Source: Carposina sasakii (lineage: Eukaryota; Arthropoda; Insecta; Lepidoptera; Carposinidae). Taken from it: a stretch of DNA of 64,000 nucleotides. Under the pieces are notes generated by a model that searched no databases, had not been told where the DNA came from, and was given only the letters and a program-made list of their open reading frames with translations. Numbering within the stretch: position 1 is the stretch's first letter; every line of letters starts with the position of its first letter. Positions 36,401 to 40,669 of this stretch are shown one piece after another. The translations under genes and the position numbers were made by a program. The stretch is from NCBI GenBank assembly GCA_014607495.2, contig CP053153.1, positions 2,108,001-2,172,000 of the forward strand. Reading direction: 5' to 3'.

Positions 36401-37622
36401 ATCTTACCATTTGAGTAGGTTTATTAAAATTCATTAAATATTTGTGTGGTCACAACGTAGTTACATACAACATTAGGCGTGCCAAATTCCCATATCTGAC
36501 TCAATACTTTACCACAGTATTTAAGAGGGCAATCTTCTTCACAATTAAATGCTATAATTTTTTAACCCTGTTCCCTTGGGGTGGCATGAATTTTGAATTC
36601 AAATTTAAAATAATTTCAGGTGGTCATGGAACCCTTCTTGGCGTGATCAACTCCTTCATCATGTTATCATGTACTCGTACTACTTGATCTCCGGTCTTGG
36701 GCCTCAGTACCAGAAATACCTCTGGTGGAAGAAGCACGTCACCTCCATTCAACTGGTAAGTTTAGATAGCTATTACGATTTTTGCTTCAAGTTTAACTGA
36801 ATATTTTTACATGTTGCATTTCAACAACTATTAAGTAGTAGTCCCCATGTTATAAATTATTTTATAAATTCTTTAAAAATATTAAATAACAACAACACAT
36901 ACATTTTCAATGTAAACCTTCCAACGCATTCAGTGTTTATAAAATCCTGCTCGAGAGAACTAAACCTGTTTTCGTTGCATACGTTTTTATTGCCTCTAAA
37001 TTATCTGGATAATAAGTGACGGAAATTTACCTTAGATCCACTACAACAGTGTATGTTGTTGTCGGCATTTACTTATAGATGATGAAAACTGACACATCGC
37101 TATTTTCCTTGAGGAAAGAATAAACTTACTCTTGAGTACGTAAACAAGTATGCCTTAAAGTTGTTACAGCCTCGTTAGTAACCCAATTATATTTCTTATT
37201 ATACTTAATAAAGAAAGTGTAACGTAAAATAAACAACACTACATAATATTAAGAACTATTTTCATAAAGGTACAGGTAACTTATGCCACTTATGCTATGT
37301 ACAAACTTTTAGTTCAATTGATCTTACCTCAGCTTCATTACACGATTTTGGTCACTTTCTTTGACTACATAACTAAATATGTGTTTTCCTCCTACAGATC
37401 CAGTTCGGCATCATTTTCTATCACAATTTCTCTGTGATGTTCTCTGACTGCAACTATCCCAAGTTTATCAACTTCCTCCTATCACTCAACGCTGGTCTCT
37501 TCATCTACATGTTTGGCAACTTCTACTACAGAAACTACGTTAAGTCCTCAAGAACCAAGAAAGCCAATGAAGTCACCTTCAACCAGTCCATCACTGCTAA
37601 TGGAAAGGCTAAAGAGTGCTAA
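9383..37622 (+). CDS. Very-long-chain fatty acid elongase (ELOVL family), gene 1; six coding exons, one-base frameshift in exon 5
   Basis: ELOVL enzymes are multi-pass ER membrane proteins that condense malonyl-CoA with long-chain acyl-CoA, the first step of two-carbon elongation. Coding exons are 9383-9428, 25606-25796, 35192-35272, 35716-35878, 36620-36755 and 37398-37622, all with GT/AG borders. The intended product is about 280 aa, typical of the family. Visible motifs are KIIELLDT (about 118-125), the catalytic histidine box HLYHH (141-145), TSIQLIQF across the exon 5/6 junction, and a C-terminal KAKEC that fits the KxKxx ER-retrieval signal. Exon 5 is 136 nt where gene 2 has 137. A base is missing at 36660/36661, and the actual frame stops at 36685-36687 after about 182 residues. 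A 5' UTR exon must lie upstream, because the ATG exon begins at an acceptor at 9356/9357. The family call is firm. The substrate chain length is unknown, and whether the gene is functional depends on whether the missing base is real. Confidence 0.88.
9429..10640. other. Start of elongase gene 1 intron 1
   Basis: AT-rich intron sequence. No coding signal or clear repeat boundary seen. Confidence 0.5.
10640..10862. repeat. Repeat C, inverted pair
   Basis: The forward arm TCAGCCTAGTGCAGTTCACT GCTGAAC and the opposite arm CGTCCAGCAGTGAACTGCAA TAGGC belong to a family also at 13480, 34870 and 44470-44725 (core CAGTCCACTGCTGGACAT). Together they could fold. Confidence 0.6.
11131..11272. repeat. 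Nested hairpin element
   Basis: TGACATTAGCACT occurs at 11132 (+), inverted at 11151 and again forward at 11251. The arms 11151-11193 and 11221-11263 pair over about 43 bp with few mismatches. A CATCTTATTCCTCTATG sequence flanks on both sides (about 11112 and 11273), possibly a target duplication or part of the repeat. Confidence 0.7.
11291..12194. other. Intron 1 sequence
   Basis: AT-rich; nothing recognised. Confidence 0.4.
12195..12460 (+). repeat. Repeat family with tRNA-like 3' module, copy 1
   Basis: About 165 bp of conserved leader (ATAATCCGCTAGAATATGG ... GAGATTTGGCTAGTGTATAG ... AATTCGTCATCCGAG-like) is followed by a tRNA-like module at 12362-12431 and a run of T. The family recurs at 16781, 23066, 52212 (minus) and 59322, with a 3'-only fragment at 16667-16740. 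Confidence 0.8.
12362..12431 (+). tRNA. tRNA-like sequence (probably a tRNA-derived pseudogene)
   Basis: A-box TAGCTCAGTTGG and B-box AGTTCAAATCT, a D stem GCTC/GAGC, and an acceptor-like CCGA/TCGGGT pair are present. The anticodon arm does not fold into a normal 5-bp stem with a 7-base loop, so no anticodon can be read. Followed by T10. Likely part of a repeat, not a working tRNA. Confidence 0.35.
13090..13400. other. Unique, GC-richer stretch in intron 1
   Basis: It stands out from its AT-rich surroundings, has no copy elsewhere in the window and no convincing ORF. A 73-codon ORF lacks domain features. It could be a conserved regulatory element; that is only inference from composition. Confidence 0.3.
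13478..13565 (+). repeat. Repeat C, truncated copy
   Basis: TCTTCAGCCTATTACAGTCC ACTGCTGGACGTAGG, then CCCCCGGGGCACGCCAC. Confidence 0.65.
13603..13686. repeat. Near-perfect hairpin (84 nt)
   Basis: Arms TATACTATACGCCAAC-GCTCCTGGCAC and GTGCCAGGAG-GTTGGCGTATAGTATA pair for about 30 bp around a loop of about 20 nt. The size suits a pre-miRNA, but it could equally be a tiny palindromic MITE. Confidence 0.65.
13715..13845. repeat. Fragment of the 3091-type MITE
   Basis: ATAGCCTAATATAGTGAACC ... AAAATTTGAGACTCGAAAT: one arm and the middle of the family. Confidence 0.55.
14412..14549. repeat. Palindromic MITE
   Basis: Ends GGCCAATTTCAATATGAGAT and ATCAGTTATAGAAATTGGCT, with further pairing through GAGAATCTC/GAGATTTTT-type sequence. 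CTAA is on both sides. Partial relatives at 14655-14730 and 39130-39200. Confidence 0.6.
14550..15744. other. Intron 1 sequence
   Basis: One MITE fragment at 14655-14730; otherwise AT-rich with homopolymer T runs. An ORF of 80 codons at 14928-15170 has no recognisable features. Confidence 0.4.
15745..15845 (-). repeat. Fragment of the 22402-type MITE
   Basis: TTTTTCGTGGCCACCCTTAA and CAAATAAAGTAAGTTTATGC match the 3' end of that family in inverted orientation. Confidence 0.6.
15870..16075. repeat. Fragment of the GGGGGCAATT MITE
   Basis: Shares ATCTGTCTCGTGCT, ACGTCACCGTAAAGTAATTA and CGTTTCGGCTTCGTTCCAAC with the full copy at 58658-58936, and ends GAATTGGCCCCCCTGG. It lacks the left terminus. 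Confidence 0.65.
16495..16740. repeat. Two repeat fragments
   Basis: 16495-16605: a 3091-type MITE fragment (ACAAGATGTAACTAAAACC ... AATAGCCTACTATA). 16667-16740: the 3' end of the tRNA-like repeat family (GGGTTCGATTCCCACTCGGA plus its tail). Confidence 0.55.
16781..17058 (+). repeat. Repeat family with tRNA-like 3' module, copy 2
   Basis: Full leader plus module. The gypsy-type element has inserted just after its T-rich tail (TSD at 17059-17063). Just upstream (16667-16740) is a second 3' end of the same family. Confidence 0.8.
16948..17019 (+). tRNA. tRNA-like sequence
   Basis: GACCCGG acceptor against TCGGGTG (six of seven pairs if GT is allowed), TA at 8-9, GCTC/GAGC D stem, GTGGG TTCGATT CCCAC T arm with a perfect B-box. 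The anticodon arm (ACTAGCACGGTATGCAGT) is irregular. Better preserved than copy 1 but still probably repeat-borne. Confidence 0.4.
17064..17265 (-). repeat. 3' LTR of the gypsy-type element
   Basis: 202 bp, the direct-repeat partner of 21361-21562. It is preceded on the minus strand by a purine tract. The outer end abuts the TSD ACTTA, which lies in the tail of a tRNA-like repeat. Confidence 0.93.
17266..17279 (-). other. Polypurine tract of the gypsy-type element
   Basis: The minus strand reads GGAAAAGGGAAAGA immediately before the 3' LTR, the expected plus-strand priming site. Confidence 0.8.
17280..17537 (-). other. 3' untranslated stretch of the gypsy-type element
   Basis: AT-rich sequence between the pol stop and the polypurine tract. 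No envelope-like ORF is present. Confidence 0.7.
17538..20285 (-). CDS. pol: pol polyprotein (end of protease, RT, RNase H, integrase) of the gypsy-type element
   Basis: An uninterrupted frame of about 915 codons; the printed start at 20285 is TTG, simply the beginning of the open stretch. RT spans about residues 130-310, with [11 protein letters not shown] (Asp 193) and YCDD at 253-256. RNase H has D402, E439 and D464. Integrase has an HHCC zinc finger (H620, H623, C653, C656), then catalytic D684, D737 and E772 (NGMAERGVQ). Around D737 the usual DNGP is DHVP. All catalytic residues expected for reverse transcription and integration are present, so the copy may be active apart from the frame issues upstream. 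No chromodomain is visible at the end. Confidence 0.95.
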   Translation of the reverse strand: MSETKVVLEVFGGTHLFPLGKTNLKIIKEDIMCDTEFIVTKQHVKPILGLETLRELKVLKTINTINSNKKEQVINKYYELFQGVGQFEKPLELRTQLGAQPVVRPPRRVPHALMERLAIKLKSLEEQQIIEKVEHPNSFVSNMVIIEKVDKNLRICLDPQELNKVLLRNYHLIPTLEEIITKLCNKTIFSVLDLSEGFYNIKLTDNSTDLCAFSTPFGCYKFLRLPFGLSIAPEIFQKNSEATFGDIPGVVIYCDDLLICADNEDDHDKILEQVFQRAKKCNVRFNKRKFQYKLKEVKYFGHVFSKTGIKIDPERIEAIVELKSPNNKKDLQIALGMINYLRRFVPGLAKLAAPLQTLLKKEVEWLWTTVHENAFVNIKNCVSQAPVLQNFNSNLPVTIQCDASKDGLGCCLMQDGKPVSYASRSLTSAEKNFAQIEKELLSVVWATKKFHYYIYGRKCTILNDHKPLESLLRKSIHEIPSTRLQRLKLKLLKYDIEYKYIKGKLMHVADLLSRSFLNKTEIDDTYMYEIIHCIGLSSYLQCTEEQKQELISETLKDEELLQIIDYNRNGWPDKISDVPDCVKYYFKFRVDLSVDENIVFVKDKIVIPKSLRMATLNKLHEGHLGITKMKQLMRNIYYWPKSDEHIEKFVRECFVCQTYQNNNIKEPLLSHEVPVLPFTKVGVDIMEYRRKCYLVIYDYTTKWLDIKLTPSKSANSIINCMIEIFSQFGIPAEIIADHVPFDSRECHKFAREWGFKFTFSSPRYPQSNGMAERGVQIAKKIMIKCNEDRTDYRVALLQYRSCPVSGTHFSPAQLMMNRNLKTKLPVTHNYLEPKINYKAGISFEKIRNRNIRNYNKTVRNKKNFVIGQNVWFKKEPNSNKWVLGKIVTNNNHRSYDVQDQSGCIYTRTSYHIRSQ
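20286..20473 (-). CDS. Aspartic protease segment of the gypsy-type element
   Basis: In the gag frame after its UGA there is open sequence with the retroviral aspartic protease signature [11 protein letters not shown] (active-site D-T-G), preceded by [15 protein letters not shown]. Downstream of an A7 run (20309-20315) the homologous continuation is one base back, in the pol frame. Protease and pol are therefore joined either by a -1 ribosomal slip on A-AAA-AAA or by an indel in this copy. The first residues of the protease domain are hard to delimit. Confidence 0.75.
20474..21304 (-). CDS. gag: gag polyprotein of the gypsy-type element
   Basis: 276 aa. The first half is a capsid-like retrotransposon gag domain ([20 protein letters not shown] near residue 30, then helical sequence around ALLLNS-type and [10 protein letters not shown] motifs). 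The C-terminus has two Cys-rich knuckles, [13 protein letters not shown] and [14 protein letters not shown] (CCHC type), which bind RNA. It would form the virus-like particle shell. The ORF ends at a UGA followed by CUAG (20470-20476), and the same frame stays open beyond it into protease. Readthrough of this stop would make Gag-Pro. The alternative is that pro-pol is expressed by another route. Confidence 0.92.
   Translation of the reverse strand: MSVDLVDEDKKEIMASNIEYRMPPPLRMDLTTDLLPEWLKFKQQIQIFLTAAGFDKVTDTRKAAILLNSIGHEAQELYFNILKKGEGTDKDKYDDVIKAFDDYFAPKQNTVINAYNFNRRNQDEGESFDLYYSDLRKLIKNCNYKEQEDRMLRDRIVMGVSDNKLQQKLLTISDLTLEMTVNMCRASEMSKEQARILQHASVDIIRQHQVHQERSHRLDKYPNNNNTSNFNKYFYNCLKCGTNHGRRNCPAFGKICSHCKKPNHFKVGCRFLTQDL
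21346..21360 (-). other. Primer-binding site of the gypsy-type element
   Basis: Directly after the 5' LTR the minus strand reads TGGCGCAGTCGACGG. TGG pairs with a tRNA 3' CCA end, and the following bases should name the primer tRNA. Similar PBSs in some insect gypsy elements are assigned to tRNA-Ser; I did not verify this against tRNA sequences. Confidence 0.7.
21361..21562 (-). repeat. 5' LTR of the gypsy-type element
   Basis: 202 bp, identical by eye to 17064-17265. On the minus strand it begins TGTAGCAGAG and ends in ATACA. It is followed directly by the primer-binding site. It should hold the element's promoter and poly(A) site. No host gene promoter is recognisable in it. Confidence 0.93.
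21926..21992 (-). repeat. Partial inverted copy D of the small-ORF block
   Basis: 67 bp starting CACTATGGGTGCGCCCACC, the reverse complement of the 3' half of copy A, with one difference. It lies 38 bp before copy A, so D and A form a foldback. CACTATGG resembles Transib-type termini. Confidence 0.75.
22031..22159 (+). CDS. 42-residue secreted-peptide-like small ORF, copy A
   Basis: ATG to TAG, encoding [18 protein letters not shown], which looks like a signal peptide (basic residue at 5, hydrophobic 6-14, small residues 15-18), then 24 residues with Cys 19 and Cys 34 and a [11 protein letters not shown] end. The sequence is GC-rich in an AT-rich neighbourhood. The repeat block begins just before the ATG (CATGCTAGGTGC) and ends at CCCATAGTGAA, just past the stop. 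I do not recognise the peptide. It may be a captured exon fragment, a real micro-peptide, or chance coding in a small mobile element. Confidence 0.4.
   Translation: MLGARVWFLVAIVVSASACFRSYELSDPRVSGGCRARWWAHP
22402..22775. repeat. MITE with TACAGGATG termini, full copy
   Basis: 374 bp; ends TACAGGATGATTTTTGGTCG and the inverted GGCCACGAAAAAACATCCTG TA. A second copy at 51548-52176 is split by a SINE. Confidence 0.7.
22886..23011 (-). CDS. Small secreted-peptide-like ORF block, copy B
   Basis: The same block on the minus strand, identical in sequence to copy A across the block. The stop is at 22888-22890. The usual ATG is lost (the block is entered as ATTAGGTGC), but the frame is open upstream to another Met at 23070. 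It lies in inverted orientation 0.9 kb from copy A, and both share the flank F (21894-21925 / 23012-23042). Confidence 0.35.
23066..23302 (+). repeat. Repeat family with tRNA-like 3' module, copy 3
   Basis: Leader truncated at its 5' end (starts ACATTGTGCTGAGGGATTC), followed by the module and the TTTTTTCCATTTCTTTATTA tail shared with copy 2. Confidence 0.8.
23193..23265 (+). tRNA. tRNA-like sequence
   Basis: GACCCGG pairs well with CCGGGT at the 3' end; GTGGG TTCGATT CCCAC T arm is perfect. The middle (CACTGACACGCGGAATGCAG) gives only a CTG/CAG stem with an oversized loop, so no valid anticodon. Confidence 0.4.
23540..23965 (-). repeat. Two SINE-like repeat B copies and an AT microsatellite
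   Basis: TAATCACGCCTTTA...GGTAGGCAGA-CACCAAGGGC at 23567-23618 (truncated) and 23863-23960 (with CTGACCAATTTTGAGGGTAT). A short (AT)n run is at about 23851-23869. Confidence 0.65.
23966..25605. other. End of intron 1
   Basis: AT-rich, no convincing coding signal. A tail fragment of repeat B is near 23990-24190. Confidence 0.45.
25606..25796 (+). CDS. Elongase gene 1, exon 2
   Basis: 191 nt between a TCCAG acceptor and a GTAAG donor. It encodes about residues 16-79, starting with [13 protein letters not shown] and including the first membrane span, followed by [14 protein letters not shown], which matches the conserved cytosolic GPxxMxxRKPxxL region of elongases. It is clearly more GC-rich than the surrounding intron. 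Its length and phase are identical to exon 2 of gene 2. Confidence 0.92.
25797..27150. other. Start of intron 2
   Basis: A degraded repeat C fragment near 25850-25905 (GTCTACTGTTGAACATAAGC CTCCCC) and an RTE-like tail fragment at 26548-26640 (CTAGCAGCCGTCCACGACTT). Otherwise nothing recognised. Confidence 0.45.
27155..27305 (+). repeat. SINE-like repeat A, opposite orientation
   Basis: CATGCTGATGCGGGCGTGAC ... TGCATGTCGTAAGAGTTGAC ... GCGATAAGCTGGCAACTCGT. Confidence 0.65.
27306..27995. other. Intron 2 sequence
   Basis: AT-rich; nothing recognised. Confidence 0.4.
28131..28288 (+). repeat. Left half of a MITE split by the degraded gypsy element
   Basis: Begins GCACCCGTATGATGAATTTG and matches the left part of the full copy at 5302-5603, except that about 60 bp inside the inverted repeat are missing. 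The matching right terminus lies at about 32545-32623. Confidence 0.65.
28289..28440 (-). repeat. 3' tail of a LINE-like element
   Basis: On the minus strand it ends in AATAAAGAATAAGAATAAGA, a poly-adenylation-like signal with a short repeated tail typical of insect Jockey/R1-like LINE ends. It interrupts the left direct repeat and is absent from the right one. Confidence 0.5.
28441..28790 (+). repeat. Putative 5' LTR core of the degraded gypsy element
   Basis: Matches 32150-32455 over several long blocks (for example GAGGGCGCCACTGTAGATTT and CGACCACCGGGTCGTTTGAA) with many small gaps between them. It contains a CGAAGCACG...GCTAATCAGCC block. It ends near a CTACTACA just before the element body. 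Confidence 0.65.
28987..29700 (+). CDS. gag of the degraded gypsy element
   Basis: An open frame of 237 codons with retrotransposon gag features: [31 protein letters not shown] and [11 protein letters not shown] typical of the insect gypsy capsid domain, then a zinc knuckle [14 protein letters not shown] near the C-terminus. A second knuckle ([11 protein letters not shown]) lies at about 29739-29772 in another frame, so the original gag extended past the present stop through at least one frameshift. It is a relic with no expected function. Confidence 0.85.
   Translation: MVQAIKLPASSDSIRLPDFDPEKRDIDARAWITTADMCITDRHRHGSSLMIALSHALKGEASSWLSSISFPNMTWADFKELFVARYDCPETAASFLISMHDKKPRDNECLASYAATLITSLMARWNGLTTEQIAIATVLAHISKQEPRVQRIAITTDIKTRNHLQKELKAVSFLKRSYSSSIYRDGPDLKRNRPNGSAVTIKCFNCGQLGHKSLQCRNKANSKKQDDRSKKVLSRGP
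29860..30084 (+). pseudogene. Protease remnant fused by deletion to the end of RT
   Basis: It contains the aspartic-protease-like signature [15 protein letters not shown] followed by a short conserved stretch. At about 30045 the sequence jumps, one frame over, to RT thumb/connection sequence ([17 protein letters not shown]). The protease C-terminus and the RT palm with its YxDD are absent, so an internal deletion joined the two. Confidence 0.7.
30184..31191 (+). pseudogene. RNase H and integrase N-terminal part of the degraded gypsy element
   Basis: 335 codons open. RNase [34 protein letters not shown] and [10 protein letters not shown] (usually TDH), with ADFFSR. Integrase: zinc finger H-x3-H...C-x2-C ([21 protein letters not shown]) and the start of the core, IHIDATGKL...[15 protein letters not shown] with the first catalytic Asp. 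The frame breaks at 31189, before the rest of the DDE core. A frameshift also separates this ORF from the RT end upstream (about 30160). Confidence 0.85.
31192..31737 (+). pseudogene. Scrambled remainder of integrase
   Basis: Fragments of integrase sequence can be followed through three frames (for example [12 protein letters not shown] near 31285 and ERVIKLK near 31350), with stops and small indels every few tens of bases. No usable ORF remains. The density of indels is much higher than in 28987-31190. Confidence 0.6.
31738..32455 (+). repeat. Putative 3' LTR/direct-repeat copy, indel-riddled
   Basis: Repeats, in the same order, blocks from 27996-28270 and 28441-28790 (AGCCGAATAACTAC; GAAGGAGATCCGTACAGCCA; GACAAGTGTCTAATCTAATT; the LTR core). 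It is interrupted by many 1-6 base insertions and deletions, and it lacks the LINE tail present in the left copy. Confidence 0.6.
32545..32623 (+). repeat. Right terminus of the split MITE
   Basis: Matches the right inverted repeat of the copy at 5302-5603 (AGCTCTGTGAATTTGACGTT ... TCATACGGGTGC) and is the inverted partner of 28131 onward. Confidence 0.65.
32630..32775 (-). repeat. SINE-like repeat A, fragment
   Basis: GTTCCTTAGTCGACTATTAC and GGAGATACATCTGA; directly follows the split MITE end. Confidence 0.5.
33330..33765. repeat. Three diverged tandem units of about 148 bp
   Basis: AAAAGAGCGCC-TAAGTTAGACTC ... TTTGACAGCAAAATGTATG at 33331 and 33626; a more diverged unit between (CGCGTCTAAAATTAGACATT ... 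GACATTTGAGAAC) from about 33480. Confidence 0.6.
33766..34069. other. Intron 2 sequence
   Basis: AT-rich; nothing recognised. Confidence 0.4.
34070..34360 (+). repeat. RTE-like LINE tail with CATC-type end
   Basis: CTAGTGGATGCTCGCGACTT, TTATCCGGGATAAAAATATT, CCAAATTTTATTAAAATCGC, then CATACATCCATCCATAC. The inverted, fuller relative is at 63420-63660. Confidence 0.6.
34868..35130 (+). repeat. Repeat C, longest copy
   Basis: CAGCCTATTGCAGTCCACTG ... CCCCCGGGGCACGCCACAAG ... CTCTGCCGGCACCACGCGG. Nearly the reverse complement of 44470-44725. It ends about 60 bp before exon 3. Confidence 0.75.
35192..35272 (+). CDS. Elongase gene 1, exon 3
   Basis: 81 nt, 27 codons, phase 0 at both ends. It encodes the luminal segment after the second span, beginning [20 protein letters not shown]. 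The acceptor is CTGCAG at 35186-35191 and the donor is GTAAGT. It has the same length as exon 3 of gene 2. The conserved Cys (LSCQPVDYS here, LSCIEID in gene 2) is kept. Confidence 0.9.
35716..35878 (+). CDS. Elongase gene 1, exon 4 (catalytic histidine box)
   Basis: 163 nt. It carries KIIELLDT, the [19 protein letters not shown] block with the HxxHH box that defines the elongase active site, and [11 protein letters not shown]. The acceptor is TTACAG and the donor is GTGTTT, the weakest donor of the set. It ends in phase 1. Confidence 0.93.
36620..36755 (+). CDS. Elongase gene 1, exon 5, frameshifted
   Basis: It starts in frame with [14 protein letters not shown], then shifts. Read one frame over from 36661, it continues with the expected elongase sequence ([20 protein letters not shown]) up to a GTAAG donor. 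Exon 5 of gene 2 has one more nucleotide (137). The missing base falls in the His codon of the HxxMYxYY motif. As written, translation ends at TGA 36685-36687. Confidence 0.9.
36756..37397. other. Last intron of elongase gene 1
   Basis: 642 nt, AT-rich, GTAAG to CTACAG, no repeats recognised. Confidence 0.7.
37398..37622 (+). CDS. Elongase gene 1, last coding exon
   Basis: The acceptor CTACAG ends at 37397 and the stop TAA is at 37620-37622. It encodes 74 residues: [15 protein letters not shown], then a membrane span, then [11 protein letters not shown] and a short basic cytosolic tail ending KAKEC (KxKxx-type ER retrieval). This exon remains fully open although exon 5 upstream is shifted. 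Confidence 0.9.
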   Translation: MQFGIIFYHNFSVMFSDCNYPKFINFLLSLNAGLFIYMFGNFYYRNYVKSSRTKKANEVTFNQSITANGKAKEC

Positions 37623-38930
37623 CGAATGTTAGCGTCTTCTAGTTTCCTATAATGTGATAAATAGATTAATTTATATTATAAGTTCGAGGGCATGAATATA
37701 CTTTGAAGAGTAATGTGTACCCACTTGGTTGAACTTGTTTTATTCAATACAGTGATAATACAATACTTAATCTCAAGTATATGATTCTCGATTAGTCTAA
37801 GTATGAATTTTGATCAAAAGCAAAAAAGACCAGAAAATATATAATTTTATTACAAAACATTTATACGCCACCGGTAGTTTGGACGTCAATAGATAATATT
37901 TTCATATTCATAACTTTTCTACTTGTTTTCTATTTTATAAAGATAGTTTGTACCCTGAATAATTAATTAATATATGTTTTCTGGTTGGACTAATGCCATA
38001 TTATTCTGCTGATATTTTTGTTTTAAACTTACTTGTAATTTGAAATCTTTCTACATTTGGTGTTGATTGTTTGTAAGCATCAGTCAGTAGTAAGATAAAC
38101 TCTTTTCTACTTATTTATTATGTACCTAATATTGCGATACGTTTATCAATTATAGTCATATCTGTCATATCTATATTAATTTATTCTTCAATGCAATTAG
38201 ACTTCAGTCTTAGAATTTAAATCTTTAGGCCCAGTACTAAAGGTACTTTTTACTTTTGTACAAAAAAATTACTGTAGTGAACTATTATAGTCCATTAAAA
38301 TTTAAAGGAAGTTATAAGAAAATTTTGTAAAATCATGAACATCCAAATATTCCTAATATTTATAACTATAAGTGTTCACTCGAAATTTGCTCAATCTATT
38401 TATAAGTATTTAACAACATAACATAATTTTATTGCAATATTTTCTTTGTGGTTTAAAATAAAATAAGACTTGCTATTTTATAAGAGGAACTTACGTGTAA
38501 ATTAAAATTATATGTTTTACAAAAATACTCTTTCCTTTCTTCCGATATACCCAACACACTTTTTAATTATTTGCAATAGTTTAGAACCAGATAATTAGAA
38601 TCGAATTGATTGGTTAGTCACGTAAATTAATCCAAAGAGTACAAAGTTGGTGCAACTAAGTTCTGGTAGGCTGCCATTCCGCCAGATATAGAAAAGAATA
38701 GATTTTTTAGGATTACACGTTTTCATATCCACCTACAAAATTTTTTGACCTATAATTGTTCCATGATACCAATTAACACAATTGGTGGATATTACAAGCC
38801 TCTGTAGAACCATTGCATAACATGTCTCTGATGGAAAACCAGCATAATAGTGAATCATCATTACATGTCAGTAGAGAGATAAGAGGGTCTTGGTGTTTTG
38901 TAGGCGATGGGCTGACCACCTGTCACTACT
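37623..38930. other. 3' UTR and downstream flank of elongase gene 1
   Basis: AT-rich, no ORF; a candidate AATAAA at 38457. Confidence 0.5.
38457..38462 (+). promoter_or_regulatory. Candidate polyadenylation signal of elongase gene 1
   Basis: AATAAA about 840 nt after the stop codon. It is the clearest consensus hexamer I see in the AT-rich stretch after the stop. AATAAA arises easily by chance in such sequence, so this is only a candidate. Confidence 0.3.
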
Positions 38931-39055
38931 AACCGAAATTGTACATCTCAACTATACCCTCAAAATTGGTCAAAAGTGGCACCATGTGGTCTTATCGGCC
39001 CTTTGTGCTCTGCCTGCCCCTTAAGGGATACAGGTGTGATTATACGTATCATTAG
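38931..39055 (+). repeat. SINE-like repeat B, copy
   Basis: ACATCTCAACTATACCCTCA, AAGTGGCACCATGTGGTC, then GGGATACAGGTGTGATTATA. Confidence 0.7.
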
Positions 39056-40000
39056 AGTTTATATTAGGTTGATTTTTAATAGAATATTACTGTTAAATAC
39101 AATTACTGTTATCAGAGTTCTAGCCGTCTAACAGCCAATTGCAATAACCGAGCGTAAGAGATTTTTTGCATACCTATACTTATCAGATTTGTACGGTGCA
39201 AGCAACGTACATTCTGCTGCGTTAGCATTTCCGTAACTTAGTATAATTTTAATATATTTACTTTAGTATACAATTCGACTACAGTCGCGCCACTAGCGTA
39301 CGTGTACTCATTTATTATTATCATTTTGTGACTATCATTTCTATAATTAAAGTTGTATGGTTAGATCAGTGTTTGTGTTACAACATACAATACAGTCCTA
39401 CATATCAGACCATCAGGAACCGTACAAGATTAAATGTTTAAAAGTTTTATTAATTGGTTTTGGCAATCTTCAATTGTTTAAAAAAAACGAAATTGCAATA
39501 AAAACCGAGTTTTATTTTTTTGATAGTGATCAAACGTATTGATATTGGCTGTAAATCATGCAAGTAAATTCAAAAAATATGAAAGTGTAATTAGGATAGT
39601 TGACGGCAATGTATTGCAAAGTAAAATAGAACATTGTAGAAATATTTAGATGAGCTTTACTGTAGGGAGACCGAATAAAGCTTTAACATTATCTTGCAGC
39701 GTGGTATGCTCTACCTGCAAGTAGGTAAACCTATCCCACCTATCGATTTTTATTTATTTGCTGAGCGTCTAAACCGTAAATACTGAATACATACGAACAC
39801 ACAGAAATGTTAACGTTAGCATAGCGGAGAGAGATGTAAATATAATTGACAAGTTGCTAGGGAATCACCTTCCCTGCAGGGTTCCACTAGGATCGCTCGT
39901 TTCACTCAGTAGGCGGTAAATAGTTCGTAGATAATACACCACACAAAATAGTAGATACTATTTTATTTTAGATAAAAGTTCAATTGCACAGAAAATGTCA
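39056..40000. other. Intergenic sequence left of Transib
   Basis: A MITE fragment at 39130-39200 and a SINE-like repeat A remnant at 39805-39905. No gene. Confidence 0.45.
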
Positions 40001-40005
40001 CAACG

Positions 40006-40351
40006 CACAGTGGTTCCAATGTATGGAAGGTGCTGGACATTCGCATCCAAAAAATAAAATTGGTGAATCTTGAGAAACTAATTATGCCATCTTGTTTGGT
40101 AGATCAATGTCTTTGAAAGTTATTATTTAAAGTTTTTTTGTAACTGTTATATTTGAGGAAATAATTGAGAAATAGTGTTTTCTTACTATGGAAATGGTCA
40201 AACTTACTTACATATCTCTTGATTCCGGCCTCGTTTCAAGTTGCGGTCTTCGGTATTGTGTTTATATTTGAGAGAACTACAATTAATGCTAACACACATA
40301 GTGCGCCAAACGTGCACTTTCTGCGGTACATAGAGATGTCTATTTTTATAT
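40006..40351 (+). repeat. Transib left terminal inverted repeat
   Basis: Matches the reverse complement of 43250-43596 almost perfectly up to about 40335 and loosely to 40351. Transib inverted repeats are usually short, so this length is notable. A spurious 58-codon ORF inside it occurs in both arms. Confidence 0.93.
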
Positions 40352-40669
40352 ACGAAAAAGTTCCATACTGAACACTACAATGAAAGTGATCTTGTAATTT
40401 TGATTTTTGACATGTCCAAAATGTAGGTCAAATGGTTTGAGAACTAAATTACACTAAAATTGTTAGTGGTAGTATTTATTTAATAAAATTCAAAAAATAC
40501 GAAAAGCACAACATGCATTATAAATCTATAAAATAGTACAGATAAATTTAACTAAAAATGTCTATAAACACAGAGAGAAAGACCCTAGTTACACGAATGA
40601 GATCTTTTTATTAAACTGTAATAAAAAATTTATTTATTTATATTTATTTTAATTAAAATTTTAATTTAT
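40352..40669. other. Transib internal non-coding stretch, left
   Basis: AT-rich sequence between the inverted repeat and the transposase stop. No ORF or motif seen. Confidence 0.6.
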
